This document shows, piece after piece, positions 25,401 to 35,000 of a stretch of 64,000 bases of DNA. The translations under genes and the position numbers were made by a program. The stretch's first letter is position 1; each line of letters opens with the position of its first letter. The notes under the pieces are model-generated. The model worked only from the letters and a program-made list of their open reading frames with translations. It was not told the DNA's origin and made no database searches. The DNA lies in the NCBI GenBank assembly GCA_016937795.1, contig JAFGVV010000005.1:1-64000 (forward strand), in the 5' to 3' direction. This stretch comes from Paludibacteraceae bacterium (GTDB taxonomy: Bacteria; Bacteroidota; Bacteroidia; Bacteroidales; Paludibacteraceae).

Positions 25401-27932
25401 TTCTTTTCCGTGTATTTCGCATACCACATCCGACCATGTCACATGCTCATTCCCAATGCGGTAGCTCCATCCACCAAGCCTTGCATTTTCGCCGGCCACG
25501 CGTATCAGGGCATAGTTGGTTTTCAGTTGTTCTTCTGTTTTTTTCTTTTCTGTAATATCACGATTTACCCCGAGTATGTATTTTTCGCCTTGAAAATCAA
25601 TGGTTTCGGCCGAAATTAAATGGTGTCTTAATTCGCCGGATTTTAGTTTCAACAGGGCTTCCATATTCTGTACATTTCCCGTTTTATTGAGTGTTTCGAT
25701 AAAACGTAGCCTGTCGTCGTCGTTGTACCAGTATTTAAGTTCGAGAGTCGTATGGCCAATCACTTCATCGTAGGTGTAGCCTGTTTGCGCTGTTACATTG
25801 TCGTTAACATCCACAATTTTACCGGTTTCGTATTCTGTCATTAAAATTAAATCGGGACTTGAGCGGAATGCTTTCGAAAATTTTTCTTCGGATAATTTCA
25901 GCGCTTTTTCGGCTTGTACCTTCTTGGTAATGTCCATTACAATGGAGTGATGATGCAAACGACCATTGATCAATAATGTACTGCTAAACACTTCTACATC
26001 GGTTACAGAGCCATCTTTGTGTCGGTGCTTGAAGGTGAAACTACGCCGGTTTTCATCAAATACTTCATCCATGCGTGCCTTTATTTCCTCCTGCGGGAGC
26101 ATATTTATCTGGGTGATATGCATACCGCACAATTCCTCTTTTGTCCAGCCATAATACTTGGCAGCCGATTTGTTGGCATCGGTAATTCTACCTGTTTCAC
26201 TGTCGATAAGCATTTTTACGGCTGCATGGTCGTCGAAAAGACTCTCGAATTTTTTCTCGCTGGCCGATAATTCGTCAATAGCTTTACGCATTTGAGTAAT
26301 ATCGCTTGAAATACCTGCAATTCCATATATGTTCTGATCTTTGTCGAAAAGCGGGAATTTTACCGAAAAGTAGTAGTGTGTACCATCTTCCATGTGTTGA
26401 CTTTCGTCGAATGTGATGGCTTTTCGACTATTCCAGACTTGTTTGTCGTTGTTTTCACTTTCTATTGCTAAGTGCACAGGCATAATGTCGAGTCGGCTTT
26501 TTCCTGTGAGCTCCGCAGGCGTTTTTCCAAACTGTGCAGCATATTTATTATTTACAGCAATAAACCGTTGTTGATTGTCGAGGATGTAGATCAGCGAATC
26601 GGAATTTTGCATAATATCGTCGAGCAGGCGGGCATTGTTGCGAATGGTTTGTTCCACACTTTTCTGAAATGTTGTGTCGCGCACTACTACCAGAATTTTG
26701 ATTTTTTGGTCGATGACGATTTTTTTTAGCTTAATATCGCTGCTAAATGTGCTTCCGTTGGATCTGAGGCACATACATTCGAAACTCTGATCGCCTTTGG
26801 AAATAGTATGCTTAAAATACATTTCAGTTTCGGCAATATCATTTTTCGATTGGAGAGCACTTAAATCAAAGACAGAGTTGTGAATAAGTTCTTCCTTTTT
26901 TTGGTAATCAAATAGTTTTAAAGTAGTTTCGTTTACATCAATAATTCTGAAATCTTCTGCATTGACCACTAAAATGGCATCGGTGCTATTGTCGTAGATA
27001 GCCCGGTATTTTTCTTCACTATCGCGAAGTTTGATTTCCATTTCTTTACGCTCGGTAATGTCCAAAAAGTAAGTAGCAAACTTCCCTTTTTCGTTGGAGT
27101 ATGCCGATACCTGATAATGTCGGTCAAGGGCACTGCTAAAATTTTCGAACGAAACCGATTGGCCGGTTTGAGCTACTTTGCTGTACATTTCAATCCAATA
27201 GGGTTCGGTATCGGGGAGTACTTCGAGGCATGTTTTACCTACAATGTCGTTAGCTTTAAGTCCGGTAAGTTTTTCGAAAGCAGGGTTTACCTCTAAAAAC
27301 CGATAATCGATAGCCTTGCCGTTTTCGTCGGTAATAATTTCGTGCAATGCAAACCCATTGGAAGTGTTGTTGAAAAGGCTACGATATTTTTTTTCGCTTT
27401 CGTTCAGCATTTCAAAAGCCTTGCGTTGTTCCGAAATATCGAGTCCGATGCCTGTAATGTATTCTTTATCTTCCCATTGCAGTGGTGTTGCAGTAAAAAA
27501 CATGGGAACCATTATGCCGTTTTTCCTGCGTAGCAATGCTTCGGCTTCGCCATAACCTGTGAGCGCCATTTTGTTAAGCCCCAGGTTGATGTTTTTCATA
27601 CTTTCGGGGTTTTCGCTAAACCAATCGAGAATATATCTTCCTGCTAGTTCGTTTGCATTGTAGCCCGTAAGATATTCGAATCGTTTATTCCAGTTTATTA
27701 GTCTCCCGTTTTCGTCATACAGATATATCATGCCGGGCACACTGTTGAAAACCGACTCAATAAGCTTCTGGCTTTTTGTGTATTCAGTTTCCGATGCGAT
27801 AATTGTTTCTTGTGCTTTGTTCAATGCTGCTTTAAGTTGCAGTATTTCGAGTTCCAGTGATGTTGTTTTTTCGCGCAACTGCATTACTTCATCTTGCAGG
27901 ATAATGCTATTGTCAGGTTTTTCTGTATTCAT
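22434..27932 (-). CDS. Giant soluble sensor histidine kinase with about twelve PAS domains
   Basis: An 1832-residue cytoplasmic kinase. An N-terminal coiled coil (about 10-50) is followed by about twelve consecutive PAS/PAC units, counted from the recurring linker pattern of an ESEKKYRSLF-like helix followed by a PAS core and an ITERK/DITDRK-like PAC end. The HisKA domain carries YVYITSHDLRSPLVNIQGFS with His1599. The HATPase has an N-box NIIGNALKYNAKD, DNGIGISETYLDKIW and a C-terminal GEGIGLSVVKRIIEKH. There is no signal peptide, membrane segment or receiver. The phytochrome-like HDLRSPL H-box fits a partnership with the Rcp1-like receiver encoded just downstream (21818-22240). Ligands of the PAS units cannot be deduced. 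Confidence 0.9.
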   Translation of the reverse strand: MNTEKPDNSIILQDEVMQLREKTTSLELEILQLKAALNKAQETIIASETEYTKSQKLIESVFNSVPGMIYLYDENGRLINWNKRFEYLTGYNANELAGRYILDWFSENPESMKNINLGLNKMALTGYGEAEALLRRKNGIMVPMFFTATPLQWEDKEYITGIGLDISEQRKAFEMLNESEKKYRSLFNNTSNGFALHEIITDENGKAIDYRFLEVNPAFEKLTGLKANDIVGKTCLEVLPDTEPYWIEMYSKVAQTGQSVSFENFSSALDRHYQVSAYSNEKGKFATYFLDITERKEMEIKLRDSEEKYRAIYDNSTDAILVVNAEDFRIIDVNETTLKLFDYQKKEELIHNSVFDLSALQSKNDIAETEMYFKHTISKGDQSFECMCLRSNGSTFSSDIKLKKIVIDQKIKILVVVRDTTFQKSVEQTIRNNARLLDDIMQNSDSLIYILDNQQRFIAVNNKYAAQFGKTPAELTGKSRLDIMPVHLAIESENNDKQVWNSRKAITFDESQHMEDGTHYYFSVKFPLFDKDQNIYGIAGISSDITQMRKAIDELSASEKKFESLFDDHAAVKMLIDSETGRITDANKSAAKYYGWTKEELCGMHITQINMLPQEEIKARMDEVFDENRRSFTFKHRHKDGSVTDVEVFSSTLLINGRLHHHSIVMDITKKVQAEKALKLSEEKFSKAFRSSPDLILMTEYETGKIVDVNDNVTAQTGYTYDEVIGHTTLELKYWYNDDDRLRFIETLNKTGNVQNMEALLKLKSGELRHHLISAETIDFQGEKYILGVNRDITEKKKTEEQLKTNYALIRVAGENARLGGWSYRIGNEHVTWSDVVCEIHGKEHGYSPLLEEGINFYAKEYIDTITNSFNACLHSGIPYDLELQIINNSGERVWVRVTGETNYNEKTEIIGVSGSFQDINERKIAEENYRKSREMFRLIFDQSPFGISLVDTKTGINIETNNKFAEITGRSREVLTRTSWMEITHPDDLDADNNLMNELIEGKRDFFSMKKRYLKPDGSPVWVKMSVVLIKIDEQETGHHLCMIEDIGEQVKAEEALQESELNFRSLFEKGPIGIAYHKMIYNQDGEPTDYLFLEANSSYQELTGVNPVGMKASEAFPGIQNDPSDWIGKFGKVAKTGKEIRFQQYLEANDRWYDCVAYQYKPDHFVAAFLEITLQKRTEIALIESQKLYHSFVEHIPGSVFRKDADGRYIFVNNIFCKMKRLKAEEIIGKTTNELYEYEITKDRKISEMNDFFQSTLPEGEDHHQQIMRTGEPIEIEEVYNLPDGTRKYYQVVKSPVFGFGNRVVGSQGIQFDITDRKLAETALLKKERQLQTMISNLPGFVYRCAYDKDWTMHFLSEGITSITGYKPEQLLQNKELAFNEIIHPEDQPRINTQWEQVVPEQKVFTEEYRIIDIHGDVRWVWEQGRPVTDPDTNITYLEGFITDITDRKNAQEALLASEEKFRTLFNEMNDVVSIHSLVYDNEGKVIDFRITDCNPAFCELVHLSRAEIIGKSGTEIYKFEKIPHLDKFISVANEGTGFEFSDDITFPNKIFRLSVVSPGNGTFAVLATDLTDISNYNKKLEDKNKELESYVYITSHDLRSPLVNIQGFSSRLKKQTEQIQHILKDSMTDDERKKLLHEQLSEKIPLSLDYIFNNVVKMDRMLNGLLQISRTGRLPMQIQKTDVDKLIHNIRKSFNHEISEKNANIEVEKLPACYGDENMLNQLFSNIIGNALKYNAKDRQLLIHISGQQMQNSTLYCIADNGIGISETYLDKIWNVFFRVDYKSQSGEGIGLSVVKRIIEKHKGNIRVASQENLGTKFFIELPNQIFSE

Positions 27933-28313
27933 TTCAGGGCAAAATTATGTGTTCACAAAATATATCAGTGACAGTACGTTTTTCAATTCAGAGTGTAAAA
28001 TGTTATCTGGACAGTTTTATGATATTGAATAAGTGATTTATGAATTTCTTAATTGTTTAGCAATGCAAATATAACTAAATTATTTTATTGAATATCAGAT
28101 GCATTGCAGTAGTTTTTTTCTGTTTAATAACATATTTTCAGAGGGTTTTAAGTAGGGCATGATTAGTCATTACATAAGTTGGTGATAAAATAATATTTCT
28201 TGTAGAACTCTCGCAAACTCTTAAATACCTGATTGAAAATTAATAATGGTTCTATGGGTGCTGACAATTAGAGGTTTACAATATACTGTTCGTTTGTATT
28301 TATATTAGAGTTT

Positions 28314-28501
28314 CACTACTGACCCGACTAAATATCTGAGATTCTTCGCTGCGCTCTGAATGACAGTGTTTTGTATTAATTATTTTAAGGGAGAGCTAGC
28401 CTGACTAATTGATTATCTGTTATTCCGATCCGCCGCGGCAGATAGGAATCTAACAGGGAGAGAAAACAAATTCAACTAATTTTTTTGGTCGGTCAGTAGT
28501 G
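28314..28501. repeat. 188-bp MITE-like element with terminal inverted repeats
   Basis: The left end CACTACTGACC (28314-28324) is the exact reverse complement of the right end GGTCAGTAGTG (28491-28501). The match continues as GAC after one extra base. Inside are CTGCGCTCTGAATGACAG (a match to the motif near 1665-1682) and a 28-bp near-palindrome centred on CCGCGG (28422-28449). The left end motif also occurs alone at 1607-1619. There is no coding capacity, so any mobility would need a transposase acting in trans. Confidence 0.6.
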
Positions 28502-28691
28502 TTTTTTTATATGTAAAATTAAATTTGTCAGATACATATAACTTGTATAAGGTCTGTGTTCTGCAAAGCTTTTTGATTTTTTTTTACCTGAAGTGAAAAA
28601 GCAAACTTACACAAAGCCATGCCGCTCTTCGACGAACGAACTCGTCAGGTGAGCCTTCCTAACGTAGTGCTTTCAATTTGTCAAGTTTTTG

Positions 28692-28744
28692 CTTACTTTT
28701 TGTATCAGGTGGCACATCACGCCACAGCGGGGACAAAAAGTAAG
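28692..28744. repeat. Hairpin element, 12-bp outer stem
   Basis: CTTACTTTTTGT (28692-28703) pairs with ACAAAAAGTAAG (28733-28744). An inner stem GTGGC/GCCAC is also present. No gene surrounds it; it appears to be another intergenic palindromic repeat. Confidence 0.7.
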
Positions 28745-28972
28745 TCGGGGTTTGGGGCGGAAGCTCCCTTATCAGAACTTGCGAAAGTTGAATTTCTTAG
28801 TTTATAACGACCGGGCTTATGTGATAGAGATAGTGATTGGGTGTTGGCGGGCTGCTGGCGAATTTTATGTCTTCACAAATCTCACTCTGGTTTGTTCAAT
28901 CTCCTTGTTTTTTAGGGCATTAGCAATCACTGTGGGTTGTCCGATAATTTTCGATGTTTGACTGATATATAC

Positions 28973-29013
28973 GAAAAAAAACGCAGGTTCATCTGAAATG
29001 AAACCCTGCGTTT
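28973..29013 (-). terminator. Intrinsic terminator of the giant T9SS protein gene
   Basis: On the minus strand AAACGCAGG (29005-29013) pairs with CCTGCGTTT (28979-28987), followed by a run of T. It lies about 30 bases after the stop codon at 29041. Confidence 0.88.
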
Positions 29014-29040
29014 GATTTTTTTTATATTCTCACAAATATA

Positions 29041-32000
29041 TTATTCTGTAACTACAATTTTACTATTCCGGCTTGTATCGGAAAAATGTGTACGAACAAG
29101 ATATGTGCCCGGAGTCACGTTAAGGATGTGTTCGCTTGTTGACTTGGCTCCGTATTGGTATTCACCTAAAATACGCCCGCTGGTATCAAAAAGCTGAATA
29201 TAACCATTTTCGTTTGAATTGTTGTGTACCAATAATTTGCCATCGACATAATTAATATGAATGGCCGAAAAGGTATTTTCGTTCAGTGAAGTAGTCATTC
29301 CGGGGCTTCGCACAATACGGAAACGTGTGGCTGCTACATCACCTGCTAAAGCAGAGAATTCGTAAGTACTACCACTCTGACTAATATCTGTTGTTTTGTT
29401 TTCGAACAGGTCGATCAGGTATAACTGTGGATAACTTTCAGTCACTTTGTGGTGGCTGAATTTTAATAGATATTTGCTTTCCGTTCCCGGACGGAATCCG
29501 AGTTCGGTGTTGTCGTAATCGTCAACAGCATGTACCTGAAACGAACTCGTGTTGTATCGTCCGTAGATTTGAGGTGTGATGGTCGAACCCATAAATTTAT
29601 AACCATCCCATCCCGGATTAAAACTTTTGCTAAGAGAAGGATCACTGAAAAGCCACATTTTATCCACAAATCGATCGCTGATTACTTCCACCACGCTATA
29701 TACAAATTCATACGCACGCTTGGCGCGTTGTGCTTTTGCATTTTTTTCAGCCGAAATATAGGGCAAAGTAATATTGCGGTCGGGCAGTGATGAACCGCGT
29801 ACCAAAAATCCCTGCATCGAGGGAATTTGTCCCGGAATACCTCCTGTGCCTGCAGTAATATTCGGAGCTGCAATATATTGTCCCGGAGTGTTTGAGTCTT
29901 CCTGAGCTATGGATCCTTTGTTGCTATTCCACTCACCGTAACTTCCTGTGTTGTATAGGTACACTGTGGGATCCATATTTGCACCAAACACAATGTCGTT
30001 GATGTCTATGGCTGCCGTAAACGGATTGCTCAATACCGCTTGTCCCCGGTATGGGCTCGTACTTGTGTAATCGAGCAGCTTCGTTTGGTCTTCGTTTAGC
30101 AACTCACCCTGAAATACAACCGCTTTAGGGGATGTATGCGTGATCTGATAACCGTTAAACGGTAGCAATACAGAACTGTTATTCAACTGTGTCCAAGTGC
30201 CGGTTGCTTCAGCAAACTGACGAATGTAAGATCCGTAAAAAGTTGGGTCGGCACGTAGCGAACGCACGGGAATACCAAAATACTGCCATTTGTACTGACT
30301 CCCCGATGCTTGAGCCATGTCGATATAAGCTTTGCTGTACATTTCTACAGTAGCTTCTACGGTTGAATCCTCGTGATTATGGAAAATCAGTGTGCCATTT
30401 GGTCCATTGATATTCGATTTAATGACAATACCATTTACACCGGATTGATTCACTATTTTTTGGGCCTGTAGTTCACGTCCATTGATAATTGTGATTTTTG
30501 TGTTTTCACGTACTTTGAGATAATTGCCAACTATTACAGAAGTGTCAGCTGCTATCGTAACACCATTGTTATTCCTGATATCCAAATCTTTAAATGTAGT
30601 TATGCTACTACCTTCAATGTGTTGTGCTGCATTACCGGCAAAAATAACACTTCCGTTCGTTTGATTAAAAGTGCCATGATTAGCAAAATTTCCCTCGAGC
30701 GTAAGGGCTGCATTTTCGTTTAGACCATAAGTACCATGGTTTGTAAAGTGACCGGTGACTTTATTGTCTGTGCCGGCAGCTGTAAGTGTGGCTCCACTTT
30801 CTATTTCAAGACTTCCCATTACATTTACCGAATGTGAAGCACTTACAGTTGTGCTACCTTCCACTTTCATATTGCCATACACGGTAAATGCTTCGGCAGG
30901 AAGTGTTTTTGTGCCTGTGCCACTTAAAGTGAGGTTGTAGAACATTTTCAGTAGATTGTCGGGCAATACTACACTCTGATCTCCACCATTAAATTCTACT
31001 GTGCTTGGTCCGTCGGCAAATCCTGTGCCGACATTAGTTGCTTCACCTGAAATCCTGATATTTGTTCCTTCAGCAATGGTGAGCACTGTTGTGTCTTTGT
31101 CGATACTGAAATTGTAAAAGTCGGTTGAGCCTGAAAGTGTGGCTGCGCTGTTAGTAAATTTTACTGTACTAGTGCCCGGATTGAAAGTTCCACCATTATT
31201 GCTCCATGTTCCGTTTCCTCCGTTAAGTATAAGAACACTTTCGGTAGCACCATTCAGTGTTGCTCCGGCTTCTATAGTGACGCTCTTCAACTCGGTTGTT
31301 GTTGATGAGGGTAGGGTGGGACTAAAAGTTGTACCACTTGGAATTATTATACTGGTATTAGTTCCGGGAACGCCGGTCGGAGTCCAGTTGTACTGATTAC
31401 CCCAGTCGGTATCATGCAAGCCATTCCAAGTGCGAGTTTCTACAGTAGATGCACCCAGTGACTGTTGCACTGTGTTGAACGAACCACTAAACTGTGAGAT
31501 GTTTACATTCGTAATTTCCACCCAGTTTTCAGTCAGGTTGTAACTTGTACGACCTTTGTCCACACTAATGTCATAAGTAAAATTATGTACAAACTGTGCC
31601 AGATCCTTTTCATTTATGCCATTGAGTTCGCTGTCTTGATACGCATTCCTTACCGTTCCTATACTTGTGTTGTCGGCACCCGATTGTGTGGGGTCGTTGG
31701 TGCGGAAAATAGCGTTAGTTTTCCATGATGGTTGCACTCCCGGTAACGAGTTAATGGTTATCCGGTCGGGAAGCTTACTGCCGGTATTGAAACGAATTCC
31801 GGTATTTTTATTTCCGAAGCTATAAAAAATACCTGTGTTGAATTCAGTTCTTTTAATGTAGCCCGATACTTCTCCGATTCCTGTGGTTGTGGCATTTATG
31901 CCCATTGTAAGGGTGTCGGAAGGAATGTGTAAGGCTCCTTCGGTAGCCGAAATATTTGCAATGGAGAGCCGGAGTGTTCCGTTTACAATTATATCGTTGT

Positions 32001-35000
32001 TGGCTTGTACACCTTTCTGATTGTCGATGGTTAGATTGTAAAAGTCAATTTCTGTATTACCACTGATGTACTGAACTTTATTCTGTAGTGCAGAGTTCAT
32101 AAATATAGTGGCGTTATTTGTTGTTGTATTCATTGTGCTATTCACAGTGAGGTTTCCGCCTATCTCAACTGTTTCGGCCATGATTTTTGTACCCGGTCCG
32201 CTCATTATCAAATTGTGATAACCGCTTGGTAAGCCATTCGGATTTATAATGTTTTGATCGACAGAACCATTAAACTCTACTGTACTATGCGATTCTGCTG
32301 CATTAAAAATTCCGTAGTTTAATATTAAACCCGATATTTTGACATGGCTGTTCTCAGCAGGATTGAGTTTTACTCCTCCGTATATGGTAATGTTATGGAA
32401 ATTTGAGTTTCCAGCAATAAACATTGCAGCTTCGTTATTGTAAAACTCAACTGTGCTGTTGCCCGGATTGAATACAGCATCGCGCTCGGTTGACCATACA
32501 TTTCCTGTTCCGGTAATTCGCATTACACCACTATCGGCGCTATTCAGAATAGCATTGTTCTGTAGTATCAGATAACGGATTATGGCTGTGTCGGCAGGAA
32601 TTTCCGGATCGTGGATTGAGAGATCACTGTCCGGAATTATCACAGCTAGATTTTCGGGTACACCTGCAGGAGTCCAGTTTGCTGCATTGTGCCAATCAGA
32701 ACTTTCACTTCCATTCCAGGTTTTAATATCGGTAGCGGTTTCCGATAAAGCCACGTGAAAATATCCTAAAACGGAAGGGAATACACCGAAGTTTATGCTG
32801 CTTAAACTGATGTAATTTTCGTCCTCATTATAATTTGCCCAGCCTTCATCTGTTACTACAGGGTTGGGTTCAGCGTAAGCTTTCGACCATATCGAAAGTT
32901 TGGATTCATCTATTGTTTCGGGCACTTCCGATGATAAATAGTTTATCATAATGGCAGCGTCGGTATTTTCGGCAGATGTTTGTGCTATGCTGTATTCGCG
33001 GGCAATGGCTGCTTTACCAGTCCATACAGGCGTATTGCCAATTGATGTATTTATACTGATGCTTGTGGGCAAAGTTTGCCCGGGCTTCTCGTTGAACCGG
33101 ATAAAGGATTTGGCATTGTTTAACCTATAAGTTTCGTTTACAGTAAAAGTATGTGTTCTGGTTATGGTACCTGTTACTTCGCCCGTACCACTTACGGCAG
33201 CATTTACACCTAAATACAAAGTGTCGCCTGCATTTATTTTCAGTGCACCGGTGCTACTGTTCGGATTGCTGCTTTGAATGTCCAGCTTTTGTGAAACACT
33301 GATATTATCATCGGCAATGACTCCACTTACATTATCAATGACCAGATTATAAAAGTCTTTTTTTCCTGTAAGTGTTTGTGGGCTGTTTCCCGATAGAATG
33401 ACAGTGGAAACATTGGTTTCGAAACTCCCTGAGTTCAGGATATTCCCTATGATTGTAAGTGTGTCATCGCCTAAAGTAAGAGAAGCATTTTCTTCAATTT
33501 CGATGTTTTTTGCTGTGGCATTTTGCGAAATTACCGGATAATTTACTATGTCTGATGGAATGAGAACATCAACTGATGATGTGGGCACAGCATTGTTACA
33601 CCAGTTCGAAGCGGTATGCCAATCGGTATTTGTTCCTCCAAACCAAACTGCATAGTTTTCGCTGCAATCCGATTCGCCTACAAAGAAATCGGTAAAATGA
33701 TCGAGTCCTGTAGCTTGTGTGCTCAGCTCCGTTCGTGTACCGGCATTTGCAATTGTCCAATGCGAATCGCTGAAATAGCTTACCACAAAATTCTGTTCGT
33801 CGGGGCTTCCTGCTTTATCGTCCGACGAGTAAGTGAATGTAGGACTATAACTTGTAAATCCGCTGATTGAATTGTTGGTAATAGTCCATTTGCGGTTTAC
33901 GTATTTAGTCTGATTCAATCCCGATGCGCGTGGCGGTTGTGCCTGCGAAGTGTATGAATTCAGATATCCGCTTCCTGTAATATCACCTGTAAATGTAATA
34001 CTTACAGGCGCATATGTATTTGTGTCGCCTACAGGCAAAGTTACAGTAGGATTTGTTGTGTTGGGTACATGTTTTCTGAAATTTCCTACAATATAGCCAT
34101 TCGTTACTGATAAGGACCCGGCTGCATAATGAATTACAGCGAATGAAGCTGTGTTTATTTTGCCATTCGTAAGAGTTAAATTTTGTTTTACAGTCAGGTC
34201 GCTCGTCAGTGTTTGAGTTACCGATTGCGATGCATTGTCCCAGGTGAAATTTTCGAATTCCTGATTCAGTCCGCTGACAGTTGTCATTTTAATACCTGTG
34301 ATTTTACATGTAGAGAATCCTCCGTCATGTTCGTACCAGTTTGATACAGGAATACTGCCACCGTCAGTGGCATGCCAATAGGTTCCTCCGTGCATTTCTA
34401 TCGGATAATCTTCGTTGGTGTTTACAACCAACCCTCCCGAGTTCTTTAAAGTGCCATGCACGTGAATATTATAATCGTTCAGATCGTTATCAGAATGATT
34501 GAGTGTTAGCGTTCCTCCCGAAACTACATCCACAGTACCCTCAATGAGCAGACTGTGCAACGAAACTGCTGTGTCCAGATTTATTGATATGTTTATGGGT
34601 ATTTGAATTATTTGTGTTGCATCGAAAGTGTAAGTGGTTGTTGCATTGTTAAATGTGACGCCTCCGTCATTACTTAGTAGCCACTGCACTTCACTCCAGT
34701 CACCGCTGGTAGCAGGTTTATAAATAGCACCTTTGAGTACTTTAAAAGTGTCCGAAGTACCGCTTGCAAGTTTTTCGCCACTTGTAATAGTAGCTATAGT
34801 GGTGGCCGTGGATAAATGTTCTGCAGAGTCATTATTCCATGTTGATATATTAAAGGCAATGTAGTCCAATTCAGCCGAAAGTGTGTTTACCGCTATTGTG
34901 CCTTCAAGTGGGAGTGATGGATTTGACGAAGAAAATCTTACGATATTATTTGTTGAACTCATTTCGAAAGTTGAAGCTGTGGTGACTACGGTAGGGATAT

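Larger units (their letters stand above)
27933..28972. other. 1-kb intergenic region with dispersed repeats, no gene
   Basis: Separates the 12-PAS kinase from the terminator of the giant surface protein. It contains a MITE-like element (28314-28501) and a hairpin-forming element (28692-28744), both listed separately. Short open frames exist (for example 28619-28961) but have no start context, family resemblance or coding character. Confidence 0.7.

Noticed and set aside
27940..27947. TAATTTTG as a promoter for the 12-PAS kinase
   Set aside because: It is only 8 bases from the ATG and has no -33 partner, so transcription would start at or after the start codon.
28619..28961. Plus-strand ORFs between 28619 and 28961
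   Set aside because: They cover a hairpin repeat and lack any recognisable domain, upstream signal or coding composition.
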